Program-made: the position numbers and the translations under genes | Assembly (NCBI RefSeq): GCF_000178855.1 | Contig: NZ_ADVG01000004.1 | Span: forward strand, 1,736,001 to 1,800,000 | Source of the DNA: Ktedonobacter racemifer DSM 44963 | GTDB lineage: Bacteria; Chloroflexota; Ktedonobacteria; Ktedonobacterales; Ktedonobacteraceae | Direction of reading: 5' to 3' | Length of the DNA stretch: 64,000 bases | Shown: positions 17,340 to 27,390 of the stretch, piece by piece | How positions within the stretch are numbered: position 1 is the first letter of the stretch | Layout of the letters: the number at the start of each line of letters is the position of its first letter | Notes under the pieces: generated by a model | Databases searched by the model: none | Told to the model about the DNA's origin: nothing | What the model saw: the letters and a program-made list of their open reading frames with translations, nothing else

Positions 17340-19190
17340 ATGACGAATAGTGCCGCGACAAAGCTTATTCCACGCAAGGTCCTCTTTGGCAATCCAGTCA
17401 AAGCCAGCCCCCAGGTCTCGCCCGATGGCAAACGCCTGGCCTACCTGGCGCCCGTGAACAATGTCCTTAATGTCTGGGTGGGTTCGCTAGAGGGCGACGA
17501 TTATCAGCCGGTGACTAAAGATAAAGAGCGCGGTATACGCTTTTATTTCTGGGCGGCCGATAACAAGCATATCGGCTATATTCAGGACGCTGGCGGTGAC
17601 GAGAACTGGCGCCTCTACATGACAAACGTGGAGACGCGCGAGACACGCGACCTGACGCCCTTTGCGAATGTTCAGGCCCGTGTGACTGGCCACGATAAGC
17701 ATTTTCCCCATGAACTGCTGGTCGAGTTAAACAAAGAGAAGCCCCAGGTCCATGATGTCTATCATCTCGATCTCCCCTCGGGCGAATTAAAGCTGGTGGC
17801 TAAGAATCCCGGCAATATCGCAAGCTGGGTGATCGATACGCAGTTTAAGGTGCGTGGCGCGGTCGTCACTCTTCCAGATGGCGGCAGTGAACTGCTGGTA
17901 CGTGAGCACGAGGAGAGCGAGTGGCGCAAGCTTGTCTCGTGGACCTCTGAAGACGCGCTTACCAGTGGTCCCGTTGGCTTTACCCTGGATGGAAACGCCC
18001 TCTACCTGGAGGATTCGCGGAACGCCAATGCCTCGCGCCTGGTCAAACTCTCGCTTGCTAACGGTGATGTGAGCGTGCTGGCGGAGGATTCGCAGTATGA
18101 TGTCGGCTCCATCATGATCCATCATGATACCTACGAGATCCAGGCCGTGGCCTTCAACCGGGATCGCGTGGAGTGGACCGTGCTTGACTCTGCTCTGCAA
18201 GAGGATTTCAAGCTGCTGCGTGAGCTACAGGCTGGCGACATCTCTATCCTCAGCCGCGACGACAATGACCAGGTCTGGATCGTGGGCTATGTCGTGGATG
18301 ATGGTCCCGTGTCTTACTATGTCTATGATCGTGCCAGCAAGAGTGGGCGCCTTCTCTTTACCAATCAGCCAGAGCTGAGCAACCACACACTGGCCCAGAT
18401 GCAGCCAGTGAGCTTTAAGGCCCGCGATGGCCTGACCATTCATGGCTACCTGACGCTGCCAGCGGGCGAGTCGCAGAAGCCCTTGCCCCTGGTGCTCAAT
18501 GTGCATGGTGGTCCCTGGGCGCGTGATGGCTGGGGCTATCGTCCCGAGGCCCAATGGCTGGCTAATCGAGGCTATGCCTGCTTGCAGGTCAACTATCGTG
18601 GCTCGACCGGCTATGGCAAGGAGTTTCTGAACGCGGGCAATAAAGAGTGGGGCGCTAAGATGCATGATGACCTGGTGGATGCCGTGCACTGGGCCATTGA
18701 GCAGGGCATCGCCTATCCCGCGAAGGTCGCGATCTATGGCGGCTCCTACGGTGGCTATGCGGCCCTGGCTGGCGCGACCTTTACTCCTGACCTCTTCTGC
18801 TGCGCCGTTGACATCGTGGGACCCAGCAACTTGATTACGCTGATCCGGACAATTCCACCCTACTGGTCTACCTTCCTGGCGAACTTCCATATGCGCGTGG
18901 GCAATCCCGATACTGAAGAGGAGTTCCTGAAGTCGCGCTCGCCGCTCTTCAGGGCCGACCAGATCAAGATTCCCATGCTTATCGCGCAGGGCGCTAATGA
19001 TCCCCGTGTGAAACAGGCCGAGTCGGAGCAGATCGTCGCCGCCATGAAGGAGAAGGGCATCAACTACGAATACATGCTCTTCCCGGACGAGGGACATGGC
19101 TTCGCCAAACCTGACAACCGCATCAAGTTCTACGTCGCGGCGGAGAAGTTCCTCGCCAAACACCTGGGCGGCCGCTACGAGGAAGCCTAG
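17340..19190 (+). CDS. S9-family serine peptidase (prolyl oligopeptidase / acylaminoacyl-peptidase type)
   Basis: A 616-residue protein with an N-terminal beta-propeller-like half (SPQVSPDGKRLAYLAP; repeated blade-like segments) and a C-terminal alpha/beta hydrolase. The triad is recognisable: Ser469 in GGSYGGYAAL, Asp554 in GANDPRVKQ and His586 in DEGHGFAKPDN. ATG 17340 has AAAGGG upstream; an earlier TTG at 17325 is less likely. No signal peptide is seen, so it probably trims peptides in the cytoplasm. A MalT-like regulator starts 12 bp downstream. Confidence 0.93.
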   Translation: MTNSAATKLIPRKVLFGNPVKASPQVSPDGKRLAYLAPVNNVLNVWVGSLEGDDYQPVTKDKERGIRFYFWAADNKHIGYIQDAGGDENWRLYMTNVETRETRDLTPFANVQARVTGHDKHFPHELLVELNKEKPQVHDVYHLDLPSGELKLVAKNPGNIASWVIDTQFKVRGAVVTLPDGGSELLVREHEESEWRKLVSWTSEDALTSGPVGFTLDGNALYLEDSRNANASRLVKLSLANGDVSVLAEDSQYDVGSIMIHHDTYEIQAVAFNRDRVEWTVLDSALQEDFKLLRELQAGDISILSRDDNDQVWIVGYVVDDGPVSYYVYDRASKSGRLLFTNQPELSNHTLAQMQPVSFKARDGLTIHGYLTLPAGESQKPLPLVLNVHGGPWARDGWGYRPEAQWLANRGYACLQVNYRGSTGYGKEFLNAGNKEWGAKMHDDLVDAVHWAIEQGIAYPAKVAIYGGSYGGYAALAGATFTPDLFCCAVDIVGPSNLITLIRTIPPYWSTFLANFHMRVGNPDTEEEFLKSRSPLFRADQIKIPMLIAQGANDPRVKQAESEQIVAAMKEKGINYEYMLFPDEGHGFAKPDNRIKFYVAAEKFLAKHLGGRYEEA

Positions 19191-19202
19191 GAGATCGTTT
19201 AT

Positions 19203-21929
19203 ATGAGCTATCCAGCCGAGCTGTTGCGTACCAAGCTATCATTGCCGCGCTTGCGCAGTAATCTTGTGCCAAGAGAGCCTTTGTGGGTCCAACTGGATCA
19301 TGTCCTGGATCATACACTGACCCTTATATCTGCGCCTGCTGGCTTTGGTAAAACAACGCTTGCTCGTAGCTGGATCGCCTCACGAAACACAGATCAGGAA
19401 CGTTTCCTGACGGCGTGGCTGTCTCTGGATACAGGCGACAACGACCCGGTACGTTTCTGGCGCTATATTATAGTTGCCTGTCAGAGCCTGGATGCTGATA
19501 TCGGCGGTATGGCCCTGGCGCAACTTGTCTCTATGCAGCCATTTGCGCCAGAGGCCTCGACCCAATTGGCTTTTGAAGCGCTGCTGACAAACTTGTTAAA
19601 TGAGCTACAAAATCTTTCACAGGTCGCTGTCCTGATTATCGAAGATTATCACCTTATTACATCCCGGTCTATTCATGAGGCTATGACTTTCTTCCTTGAT
19701 CACCTACCTCGGGATATCCATGTAATATTGTTAACACGCATAGACCCTCCACTTCCATTAGCACGCTGGCGCGCGCATGGAGAACTCCTTGAACTTCAGG
19801 CAGATGATCTCTGCTTTTCTCAGGAAGAGACAGATGCCTTTTTGCGGCTATCGCTGGCGTTTCCTCTTGATGAAGAGATGGCGAAGCGGCTACATCAGCG
19901 TACAGAAGGTTGGAGCGCTGGCTTGAGTATTATAGCGTCCACAATGCGCACGCACAGGGCTTCTCAGGAGCGAGAATACTTTCTAGAAACGCTGACTGGT
20001 AGCTATCGCCCACTTGTAGATTACCTGGTAAGTGATGTGTTGCAGGCACAGTCTGAAGCCGTGCAGGCTTTTCTGCTTCAGACAAGTGGCCTGAGCCGCT
20101 TGACGTCCTCACTCTGTGACGCGGTGACCGAGAGGAGCGATAGCGAGGAACTGCTCCTGGCGCTTGAGCGGGCGAATCTTTTCCTCGAACCATTGGATGC
20201 TTCGGGCCAGTGGTATCGGTATCATGCCCTCTTTGCGGAAGCAATGCAGCACGAGGCCCGTCTGCGTTTCGGTCCAAAGGAAACTCAAGCATGCCTGATA
20301 CGTGCCAGTACCTGGTATGAGCAACGTGGCTATCTTCATGAAGCGGTTGAAACGGCACTGTTAGCTGAAGATTATGCGCGCGTTGCTCGCCAGCTTAACC
20401 AGGAGCATGAGAATCTTTATCGGCTTATGCTCACTGAGTTTTACACGCTGCGGCGCTGGCTGGAGCAATTGCCGTTACCTATATTTCAGCAGTATCCAGC
20501 TCTTTGCCTTTTCTACGCGCTCATTATTTTCTTTGAGATGGATGGTCGTGTGGTAAGAGATCCAGAGCGTTATAAGATGAGCAATGAGTTGCTGCTGATG
20601 GCCGAACTACGCTGGCAAGTAGAGAATGACACGGCCCATTCAGGACAGATTGATGCTTTTCGCAGCCTCATGAGTATCTGGCAGAGTGAATATCACCAGG
20701 CGAATACGTTTGCGCGCCGGGCATTGGCATGTCTTGCGGATGATGATGTTGCGTGGCGGGGCGTGAGTCTGAGCATTGTGGCGACCTGGGAGCGTCTGTT
20801 TGGCTCTCTCAGCGAAGCACATTGCCTGATGCGGGAGGCTTTGCGACTTAGCCAGGTAGCAGGAAATGCCTATGGGATGCGGCCTATCTTACTTGAGCTT
20901 TGCGAAGTATATATGCTTCAAGGTTCTCTAAACCTGGCTAGTAAGGGCTATTACCAGGTCCTTGGCGAGGCTGGAATAGATTTTCATGATCGGGGATTGG
21001 CCCTCTTTGGCCTGGCTTGCTTATCGTATGAGCGGAATCAGTTGGATGACGCTTTGAACCAGGCGCAAGAGGCTCTGGATATAGGCCAGAAGTTAGGGGA
21101 TGATGAGCTACGGTTGCGCTCTTTATTTGTGTTGGCACGCATATACTTTGCGCTCAATAATATTTCACAGGCGCGACAGCTTCTATATGGGACGACAGGA
21201 AACGTACATATATTGGCCACTCCTTTGTTGGCACGAGAGACTTTTTTCTGGCGTGCCTGGCTTGCCTTTATGGTAGGAGAATACTCCGAGGTAGAGCAGT
21301 GGATGCAGTCGAGGAGCATAGAAGATGAATCTCTCCCATGCCCTTTGCGTCTGCGTGAGGATTTACTGGCAACGCGTTTGCTGATTGAGCGAGGCGACGA
21401 AGGTGCTGTCAAACTGCTTGAATATTGTCAGGAGCAGGCCCAAAGGCACGAGTATACTGCTGCTAGCAGGGAGATCCAGGTATTATGCTCGCTGGCATAT
21501 TTCAAGCAAAATGACCTGGCGATGGCCGGACAAATGTTACAAACAGTAGTAGCACAAGCCCAGCCAGAGAGCTATCGCCGCCTGTTTCTAGACCAGGGGA
21601 AGCTAATGGCTGACTGCATACGAGCAGTCTTACCAGGCGGGGATATGGGGAACAATGAACGGTATGTACGTGAACTTCTGGCTGTGTTTGAAGGTGGCAG
21701 GGTAAGCCAGCCCTCCTCCTCTCTCTCTTATCCATCTGAAGCTTTGAGTGTCCAGGAACAACGTGTGTTGCGCCTCTTTGTAGCGGGACTTTCCAAACCC
21801 GAAATCGCGAATGAACTGATTATCTCCGTGAATACCGTAAAGACGCACCTCTCGCGGATCTATCGCAAGCTTAACGTAACCAGCCGCGCGGAAGCGAGGG
21901 AGGCGGTACGCCGTTTGCGCCTCGTATAA
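19203..21929 (+). CDS. Large MalT-like LuxR-family ATP-binding regulator
   Basis: 908 residues with the MalT/LAL layout. A STAND-type ATPase comes first, with Walker A APAGFGKTT (about residues 44-52) and a Walker B-like LIIEDYHL (about 144-151). A long tetratricopeptide-like helical region follows, and the C-terminal LuxR helix-turn-helix reads LSVQEQRVLRLFVAGLS through VNTVKTHLSRIYRKL. Such proteins are activated by small ligands together with ATP. It is translated right after the S9 peptidase, so the two are likely co-transcribed. Target genes are unknown. Confidence 0.93.
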   Translation: MSYPAELLRTKLSLPRLRSNLVPREPLWVQLDHVLDHTLTLISAPAGFGKTTLARSWIASRNTDQERFLTAWLSLDTGDNDPVRFWRYIIVACQSLDADIGGMALAQLVSMQPFAPEASTQLAFEALLTNLLNELQNLSQVAVLIIEDYHLITSRSIHEAMTFFLDHLPRDIHVILLTRIDPPLPLARWRAHGELLELQADDLCFSQEETDAFLRLSLAFPLDEEMAKRLHQRTEGWSAGLSIIASTMRTHRASQEREYFLETLTGSYRPLVDYLVSDVLQAQSEAVQAFLLQTSGLSRLTSSLCDAVTERSDSEELLLALERANLFLEPLDASGQWYRYHALFAEAMQHEARLRFGPKETQACLIRASTWYEQRGYLHEAVETALLAEDYARVARQLNQEHENLYRLMLTEFYTLRRWLEQLPLPIFQQYPALCLFYALIIFFEMDGRVVRDPERYKMSNELLLMAELRWQVENDTAHSGQIDAFRSLMSIWQSEYHQANTFARRALACLADDDVAWRGVSLSIVATWERLFGSLSEAHCLMREALRLSQVAGNAYGMRPILLELCEVYMLQGSLNLASKGYYQVLGEAGIDFHDRGLALFGLACLSYERNQLDDALNQAQEALDIGQKLGDDELRLRSLFVLARIYFALNNISQARQLLYGTTGNVHILATPLLARETFFWRAWLAFMVGEYSEVEQWMQSRSIEDESLPCPLRLREDLLATRLLIERGDEGAVKLLEYCQEQAQRHEYTAASREIQVLCSLAYFKQNDLAMAGQMLQTVVAQAQPESYRRLFLDQGKLMADCIRAVLPGGDMGNNERYVRELLAVFEGGRVSQPSSSLSYPSEALSVQEQRVLRLFVAGLSKPEIANELIISVNTVKTHLSRIYRKLNVTSRAEAREAVRRLRLV

Positions 21930-22098
21930 AAGAGCCTCTATGCCTGTCCTTTTCCCAGATCCTTCATCACCTCTAATCACCTCTCTAATCATCCGAAACG
22001 GGTGACACCGCTTCACCCCTCTGGGCTTTACACTACTAACACGAACAAAAGATACGTTAGACCCATGTGCAAGCCATTTCTGGTAGATGCTCAAGTTG

Positions 22099-22169
22099 TT
22101 TCTGAGAGGTAGTGTGGTACATCCTGGCAGCCGCAGGCTGCCAGGATGTACCACACTACCTCTCAGAAA
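22099..22169. repeat. Locus-specific long palindrome 6 (class A collar)
   Basis: Perfect 34-bp arms (22099-22132, 22136-22169), loop GCA, apex GCC-GCA-GGC. The right collar AGCGAGCGCCGCAGGCACGA follows immediately. It lies between the LuxR gene and the FAD monooxygenase, in a 313-bp intergenic region that must also hold the monooxygenase promoter. Confidence 0.92.
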
Positions 22170-22242
22170 GCGAGCGCCGCAGGCACGAGAAGCCAAGCCA
22201 ATAATGCGCACATGGCATAAGTGAAATGGGAGTGAATTTGTC

Positions 22243-23562
22243 ATGAAAAAGCATCCTTTGCATGTTGTTATTATTGGCGCGGGTATTGGTGGACTCTGCC
22301 TGGCGCAGAAACTGAAGCAGGCGGGCATCAATGTGGCTGTGTATGAGCGTGATCGCTCACGTACTGCGCGTCTTCAGGGATATCGCATTCATATCAATCC
22401 AGCCGGCAGCAGCGCGCTCCACGAATGCTTGCCAGCGCGTCTGTATGAAATCTTCCTGGCGACGTGTGGTCAGTCGGGCAGTGGCTTCAACTTTTTGACC
22501 GAGCAGGCAAAAGAACTACTTTTTCTGGAGACGCAGGAAGAGGGAACTATACCGGACCCGGTAGATAGCCATAAGTCTGTAAGCCGCTTTACCTTGCGCC
22601 AGGTCCTGCTGACTGGCCTGGAGGATATCGTCCATTTTGATAAGCCCTTTGAGCGCTACGAGGAGCTGCCGGATGGCGGCGTTACTGTCCACTTCGAGGA
22701 TGGAACCTCTGCCACCTGCGATGTCTTGATTGGAGGGGATGGCGCAAACTCACGTGTGCGCAAACAATTTCTGCCATCCGCTCAGCGCGTGAATACCGGC
22801 TATGGTGCCATCCAAGGCAAGGCGATTTTGTCTGATGAACTCCGGCATGCCTTGCCGTCCCGGCTGTTTCGTGGTCCTGCCTCGGTTCTCGCTCCAAAGG
22901 GTTTTAGCATGTTTATTGCCGTGCAGCAGTTTCAGCATAAGCCCGGTGAGATTGAGGAAATCAGCGATGCGATTCGCCTGCATCCCGACTTATTGCTGAG
23001 CGATACGCAGGATTTTGTCAGCTGGGGCTTAATTGCACGCCAGGTGAAATTTCCTTTGCATCGTGATCCGCAGGCCCTGGATGGCACAGAACTTAAGCAA
23101 GTGATCTGTGATGTGCTTCAGGAGCAGAACTGGCATTCAGCATTTCAAAAGCTGGTGCGAGAATCTGATGCCACCACAGTCATCTTTACCCGCATCTCTT
23201 CATCGGTACCAGTAGCGCCCTGGCAGACGAAGCGCGTTACGCTGCTAGGCGACGCAATTCATAGTATGACTCCAGCTCGTGGAATCGGCGCTAATACAGC
23301 TTTACGCGATGCGTCCCTTTTGGGAAGGAAGCTAGTCGCAACGTCGCGTGGAGAGCTTTCACTTGAGCAGGCGATGCATGACTATGAGGCGGAAATGCTA
23401 GTTTACGGTTTTGATGCCGTGCGAAGCTCACTCAAAGCTTTAGAACAGGGAGCCGCCCTGGAGAAGCCGTTGCCCCTGGCCCTCGCTAAGACGACATTCA
23501 GAGTAATGAATGCTGTTCCCGCGCTCAAGCGCCAGGCGTTCAAGGGATTTGGCGATAACTGA
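22243..23562 (+). CDS. FAD-dependent monooxygenase (PHBH-fold)
   Basis: A 439-residue flavoprotein hydroxylase. The N-terminal dinucleotide motif reads VVIIGAGIGGLCLAQKL followed by an acidic YERD. The DG motif is in IGGDGANSRVRK (DG), and the second FAD motif is LLGDAIHSMTPARGIGANTA. This class hydroxylates aromatic or polyketide compounds, and some members inactivate tetracyclines. The substrate cannot be assigned. A hairpin terminator follows. Confidence 0.92.
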   Translation: MKKHPLHVVIIGAGIGGLCLAQKLKQAGINVAVYERDRSRTARLQGYRIHINPAGSSALHECLPARLYEIFLATCGQSGSGFNFLTEQAKELLFLETQEEGTIPDPVDSHKSVSRFTLRQVLLTGLEDIVHFDKPFERYEELPDGGVTVHFEDGTSATCDVLIGGDGANSRVRKQFLPSAQRVNTGYGAIQGKAILSDELRHALPSRLFRGPASVLAPKGFSMFIAVQQFQHKPGEIEEISDAIRLHPDLLLSDTQDFVSWGLIARQVKFPLHRDPQALDGTELKQVICDVLQEQNWHSAFQKLVRESDATTVIFTRISSSVPVAPWQTKRVTLLGDAIHSMTPARGIGANTALRDASLLGRKLVATSRGELSLEQAMHDYEAEMLVYGFDAVRSSLKALEQGAALEKPLPLALAKTTFRVMNAVPALKRQAFKGFGDN

Positions 23563-23570
23563 CCTGGTAG

Positions 23571-23618
23571 AAAATGTGCCTGTTTGCACCGTTTAGACGA
23601 TGTGAGCAGGCACATTTT
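23571..23618 (+). terminator. Terminator after the FAD monooxygenase gene
   Basis: 12-bp arms AAAATGTGCCTG (23571-23582) and CAGGCACATTTT (23607-23618), with a T-rich end. It begins 9 bp after the stop codon. Confidence 0.7.
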
Positions 23619-23652
23619 GAGTTCCTTTCCTCGGGCAATAGTTCCGTCGCGA

Positions 23653-24952
23653 CTAGCGAATCCTGACAGGGGCCAGGATTTTCACGTGAACGGGTTTGTG
23701 AGGGAATGACTCCCTCACGAGATGGACTACCAGCAGATGGACCCTGCTTTCCCCATCCTCTACTCCCTTCCGCTCGAAAGCTCCAGGAGCTACTTTTCGG
23801 AGAATATTTCCCGCGCCATTGACATCGGCATGGATCACTCGCCCATCGGCGGCTCGATACAGTCCCCGTGTGACCCGTTTGCCGCTAAACTGGTAGTCTC
23901 CCTGTTCGCCTTTGCGATACACGGGTAGGGGATCGAGATCAAGCAAACTGGCTTTGCTTGTATACGACTCTTCGGTGAGAATCACGCGAATGCCGACCAG
24001 TTCCGCTTTATACTGAAGCATCTGAATGAAGCGAGCGTGCGGGATCTGCACGAAATGTTGATTCATGCGTTTTCCCAGGCGAATCTCTTGTTTTTGCAGC
24101 GGATTCTTGCCGATGATGAGCGTGCCAATCCCTTCGGCGACCAACAGGTCGATCAGGAAGCGGCTGGCCGTGTGCAGATCTTGCTCGATGCGCCGGTTCC
24201 GTCGCGTCGTCAGTTGCTCGATGCGCCGAGTTCGGCCAGGACGTCCGAGGGATTGCTGGAGTACTGCTCGTTGTTTATTATAATACTGGTTACAGGACTT
24301 GATGCCACGCCCATTAACAATGACTGGGACAAAGCCCGGTTTGTTTGCGCGTTAACGTGGCCAGATTGTCCATGCCAGGATCAAGTCCAGCGAGCAGATC
24401 GGGATCAACTGCCGTGACGGTGGGTTCGTGTTCATAGATGACTTCTACCACCACATAGCCGTTTTTGGGAACCACACGCACCTGCGCGAGCGTTTGAGGG
24501 TTTTGCTTCGTTTTCACCTGAATACCCAGTTGCGAGGGCTGGATGATGCCTCGATCCAGGGTTCGTTTGCCCCGGCTCACGGCTTGCATCGTGTAGACGA
24601 GCAGATTCCGCCCTTTCGCCTTTGGCAAATACTTCGGGAGTTGAGGGCGCCCCACAAACTTCGCTGGGGTCTCTCGATACGCAAGCCTGCCCGCCCAGAA
24701 ACTTGACCAGGCGGTGCAGACCTGCTTGAGGACGTGTTGCGCCACTTTGGCAGGCAACGCCCTGTACGCCTCATGCTCTTGCATGCGTTTATCCAGAGCG
24801 GGATAGGAGAGGCTGGTGCTGGTCGCAAAAAAGGTTTGACGCACCTCATAGAGGGCGGCATTGTAGAGATTCTTCGAGGCAAAACAGGCGGCATCCACAC
24901 AGGCAAAGCGCGGATCGGTCTGCGCAATGATGTGCTTCTCAACCAGTTGCAT
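23653..24952 (-). pseudogene. tnpB: TnpB of IS607 element 1, broken by one frameshift
   Basis: The first part (24952 to about 24320) runs MQLVEKHIIAQTDPRFACVD to GLDPGMDNLATLT and then leaves frame and stops. The second part continues one frame over as NKPGFVPVIVNGRGIKS and on to 23653. A single extra base near 24335-24345 explains this. The C-terminus has TEESYTSKASLLDLD and HADVNGAGNI. It lacks a CxxC zinc ribbon, as in a known TnpB group. The RuvC-II position reads LIIGKNPL with no glutamate, and the nearby TEESYTS glutamate may serve instead (inference). Confidence 0.85.
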
Positions 24953-25529
24953 CCCCCGCCTCCAATTCCTGGACAATCCGCTCGGTCTTGCGCTTCGCCC
25001 GACGTTGCCCGTAGAGTCTGGCACAAAAGCTGTACATGATGCTGGTCAGATCGGAGAGCAAATCCTCGGTGCCATTCTCCGCGTGATTGACCACCTCGAT
25101 TTCCCGCCCGTACGCGGTGAGGAGCGTCTCAATATAGCGAAAGCCAAAGCGCGTCCCTCGGTCTTTGTGTTCAATGACAATCCGCCCCACATTGGGATCG
25201 GCCAGCAATGCCAGGAACTTGGGGCGATTGTCGTTGACCCCCGAACCAATTTCCTTGACCACCTTGCTCACCTGGTAGCCACGAGCTGCACAGTAGGCCA
25301 CCAACCGCTCCGCCTGACTGTCCAGATTGGCCTTGTTCTCGGCTGAGGAAACACGGGTATAGACGACCGTTGTGGCTTTTACCGGGCTGGCGGTCCTGGC
25401 CGGTTCATCGATCAGAATGGTGTGCGCTCCGACACGCCTGCCCTGGATTTTTCCGTCGCGGAACCAGCGCCAGGCCGTCTCATAGCGTACCCCTTGTTGT
25501 TTGGCGTAGTCACTGAGTTTCATGCTCAT
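24939..25529 (-). CDS. tnpA: IS607-type serine recombinase TnpA (element 1)
   Basis: 196 residues: an N-terminal MerR-like helix-turn-helix (KLSDYAKQQGVRYETAWRWF) and a serine-recombinase domain with catalytic serine in VVYTRVSSAENKANLD and the conserved EHKDRGTRFGF region. It overlaps the start of tnpB by 14 bp. It catalyses insertion at short GG-containing sites in related elements. Confidence 0.92.
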   Translation of the reverse strand: MSMKLSDYAKQQGVRYETAWRWFRDGKIQGRRVGAHTILIDEPARTASPVKATTVVYTRVSSAENKANLDSQAERLVAYCAARGYQVSKVVKEIGSGVNDNRPKFLALLADPNVGRIVIEHKDRGTRFGFRYIETLLTAYGREIEVVNHAENGTEDLLSDLTSIMYSFCARLYGQRRAKRKTERIVQELEAGDATG

Positions 25530-25755
25530 ATCATACCATGATCCTCAGTGATTATCAAGGATTCGCTATGTTTTCAATGATCGTTTTCAATACCTTTTCT
25601 GGCGTTATCTGTTTCCAGCGTCAATACTCCATTGATGTTGTTCACTTTGACAAAGGCTGACGTTACTGCCTACAATTTGAACTGGATAGTCATAGAATGA
25701 CAGCAGAATCATTAAACGAGCAAATGTTGCTAGTAGCGTTGAGAAAGGTTAATAT

Positions 25756-26961
25756 ATGCAACAACCGCAAACTCATCGTGGAGCACGTGGCTTCGCCCCT
25801 TTTCGTATAAATACGCTCACTGAAATCCTTCAGAGCTATGAGTGGTTTGAGCAGATGCGAACCTCGAGTCCTGTCTACCAGGATGAGCAGACGCATCTCT
25901 GGCAGGTCTTTCGTTACGCGGATGTGCAGAAGGTGGTTACCGATTATCAGCACTTCTCTTCTGAGGCCGTGCCAGGCTTCTCGGAGGACTCCTTCCTGCG
26001 TGACACAGTTGTGGCGAAAGATCCCCCCGACCACCGCAAGCTGCGTAACCTGGTTAACGTGGCCTTTACGCCCCGCGCGGTGTCGCGCTTGGATGGCCTG
26101 GTAGCGCAGATTACGCAGGAACTCCTGGATGAGGCCCTGCCCCAGGGCAAGATGGACGTGGTCTCGGATATCGCCTTTCCCCTCCCCGCTAAAGTAATTG
26201 CGGAGATGCTGGGTGTGCCACGCGAGGACTGGGATATCTTTCGCCGCTGGGCCATCTCTGAGCCGACCGAGCAGGTGACTTCGCGTGAAGAGGCGCTGCG
26301 CGCTCGCCAGACGATGGGTCAGCAGATGTATGAGTACTTCGCCGGGCTCCTGGCTGAGCGCAGGCGTTCACCGCGCGAAGACTTAATTACTTCCTTGAGT
26401 AGGGCTGAGATCGATGGCGAGCACCTGAGCGAGGATGAGCTGGTGAACTTCTGCCTGCTCTTGCTGGCGGCCGGTCAGGAGACGACCAAGAACCTGATCG
26501 CCAACGCTATCCTCTGCTTTACCGAGCACCCCGAGGCGATGCAGCGCCTGATCGCGGAGCCAGCCCTGATGCCCGCGGCGATTGAAGAGGTCCTGCGCTA
26601 TCTCGCGCCGGTCTGGTTCCTCTTCCGCCGTACCACGACCGAGGTGGAGCTTGGTGGGCAGCGTATCCCCGCGAACTCCATTGTCCTGCCCTGGCTGGCC
26701 TCAGCCAACCGCGATCCAGAGCAATTTCCTGATCCCAATCGCTTTGATATTCAACGTGAGCCCAATCGTCATCTTGGCTTTGGACACGGCATTCACTTCT
26801 GCATCGGCGCACCCCTGGCGCGCCTGGAGGCCAAAATCGCCCTCCCGATGATGCTGGCCCAGTTGAAGAATCTCCAGCGCGTGCCGGATTTCCCCATCAC
26901 GGTGCGCTCAGGCGTCGTCTTTGTCATTCAATCGCTACCCATCACCTTTGTCGCTTCATGA
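25756..26961 (+). CDS. Cytochrome P450
   Basis: A 401-residue soluble bacterial P450. The I-helix motif is AAGQETTK (about residues 238-245), the ExxR motif is EEVLRYLAP, and the heme loop FGHGIHFCIGAPLARLE contains the axial Cys349. No ferredoxin or ferredoxin reductase gene is adjacent, so redox partners are encoded elsewhere. The ribosome site is GAAAGG. The substrate is unknown. Confidence 0.95.
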   Translation: MQQPQTHRGARGFAPFRINTLTEILQSYEWFEQMRTSSPVYQDEQTHLWQVFRYADVQKVVTDYQHFSSEAVPGFSEDSFLRDTVVAKDPPDHRKLRNLVNVAFTPRAVSRLDGLVAQITQELLDEALPQGKMDVVSDIAFPLPAKVIAEMLGVPREDWDIFRRWAISEPTEQVTSREEALRARQTMGQQMYEYFAGLLAERRRSPREDLITSLSRAEIDGEHLSEDELVNFCLLLLAAGQETTKNLIANAILCFTEHPEAMQRLIAEPALMPAAIEEVLRYLAPVWFLFRRTTTEVELGGQRIPANSIVLPWLASANRDPEQFPDPNRFDIQREPNRHLGFGHGIHFCIGAPLARLEAKIALPMMLAQLKNLQRVPDFPITVRSGVVFVIQSLPITFVAS

Positions 26962-27051
26962 ATTACCCTGTCCCCTATCATTGCATCGTCTATGAGAAGG
27001 GACTATGTGTTTACGCACGGATCTCGTGCTAGAAAGTGTAGAGAGTAGTTT

Positions 27052-27339
27052 ATGGTTAAGGCAACCTGGAATGGTGTCATGCTGGCGGAGAGCGATAAAT
27101 GTGTTGTCGTGGAAGGGAATCAGTATTTTCCCCTCGATGCCGTCAAGCGTGAATACTTGAAGGAGAGCGATACGCATACCACCTGCCCCTGGAAGGGCGA
27201 TGCCAGCTATTACTCGGTCGAGGTAGATGGCAAGACGAATAAGGATGCCGCCTGGTACTATCCCACACCCAAGGATGCGGCTAAGCAGATCAAGGATCAC
27301 GTCGCCTTCTGGCGTGGTGTTACCGTAGAGGTAGAGTAG
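27052..27339 (+). CDS. DUF427-family protein
   Basis: A compact 95-residue protein with the family pattern: VKATWNGVMLAESD, then GNQYFPLDAV, THTTCPWKGDASYYSV, and DAAWYYPTPKDAAKQIKDHV. The function of DUF427 is not established. It is 90 bp after the P450 on the same strand and may be co-transcribed with it. The ribosome site is weak. Confidence 0.88.
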   Translation: MVKATWNGVMLAESDKCVVVEGNQYFPLDAVKREYLKESDTHTTCPWKGDASYYSVEVDGKTNKDAAWYYPTPKDAAKQIKDHVAFWRGVTVEVE

Positions 27340-27350
27340 AGAAGAGTATC

Positions 27351-27379
27351 GCCGCCCTGGACTGCATGTTCAGGGCGGC
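27351..27379. terminator. Terminator between convergent genes
   Basis: 9-bp GC-rich arms GCCGCCCTG (27351-27359) and CAGGGCGGC (27371-27379), followed on the plus strand by ATCTTCTTCT. It serves the DUF427 gene and possibly the convergent gene. Confidence 0.65.
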
Positions 27380-27390
27380 AATCTTCTTCT

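Larger units (their letters stand above)
23630..25545 (-). mobile_element. IS607-family element 1
   Basis: Contains a serine recombinase gene (24939-25529) and an overlapping tnpB (23653-24952) in the usual IS607 order. Exact ends cannot be fixed because this family makes no target duplication. The recombinase is intact but tnpB carries a frameshift. Confidence 0.85.
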
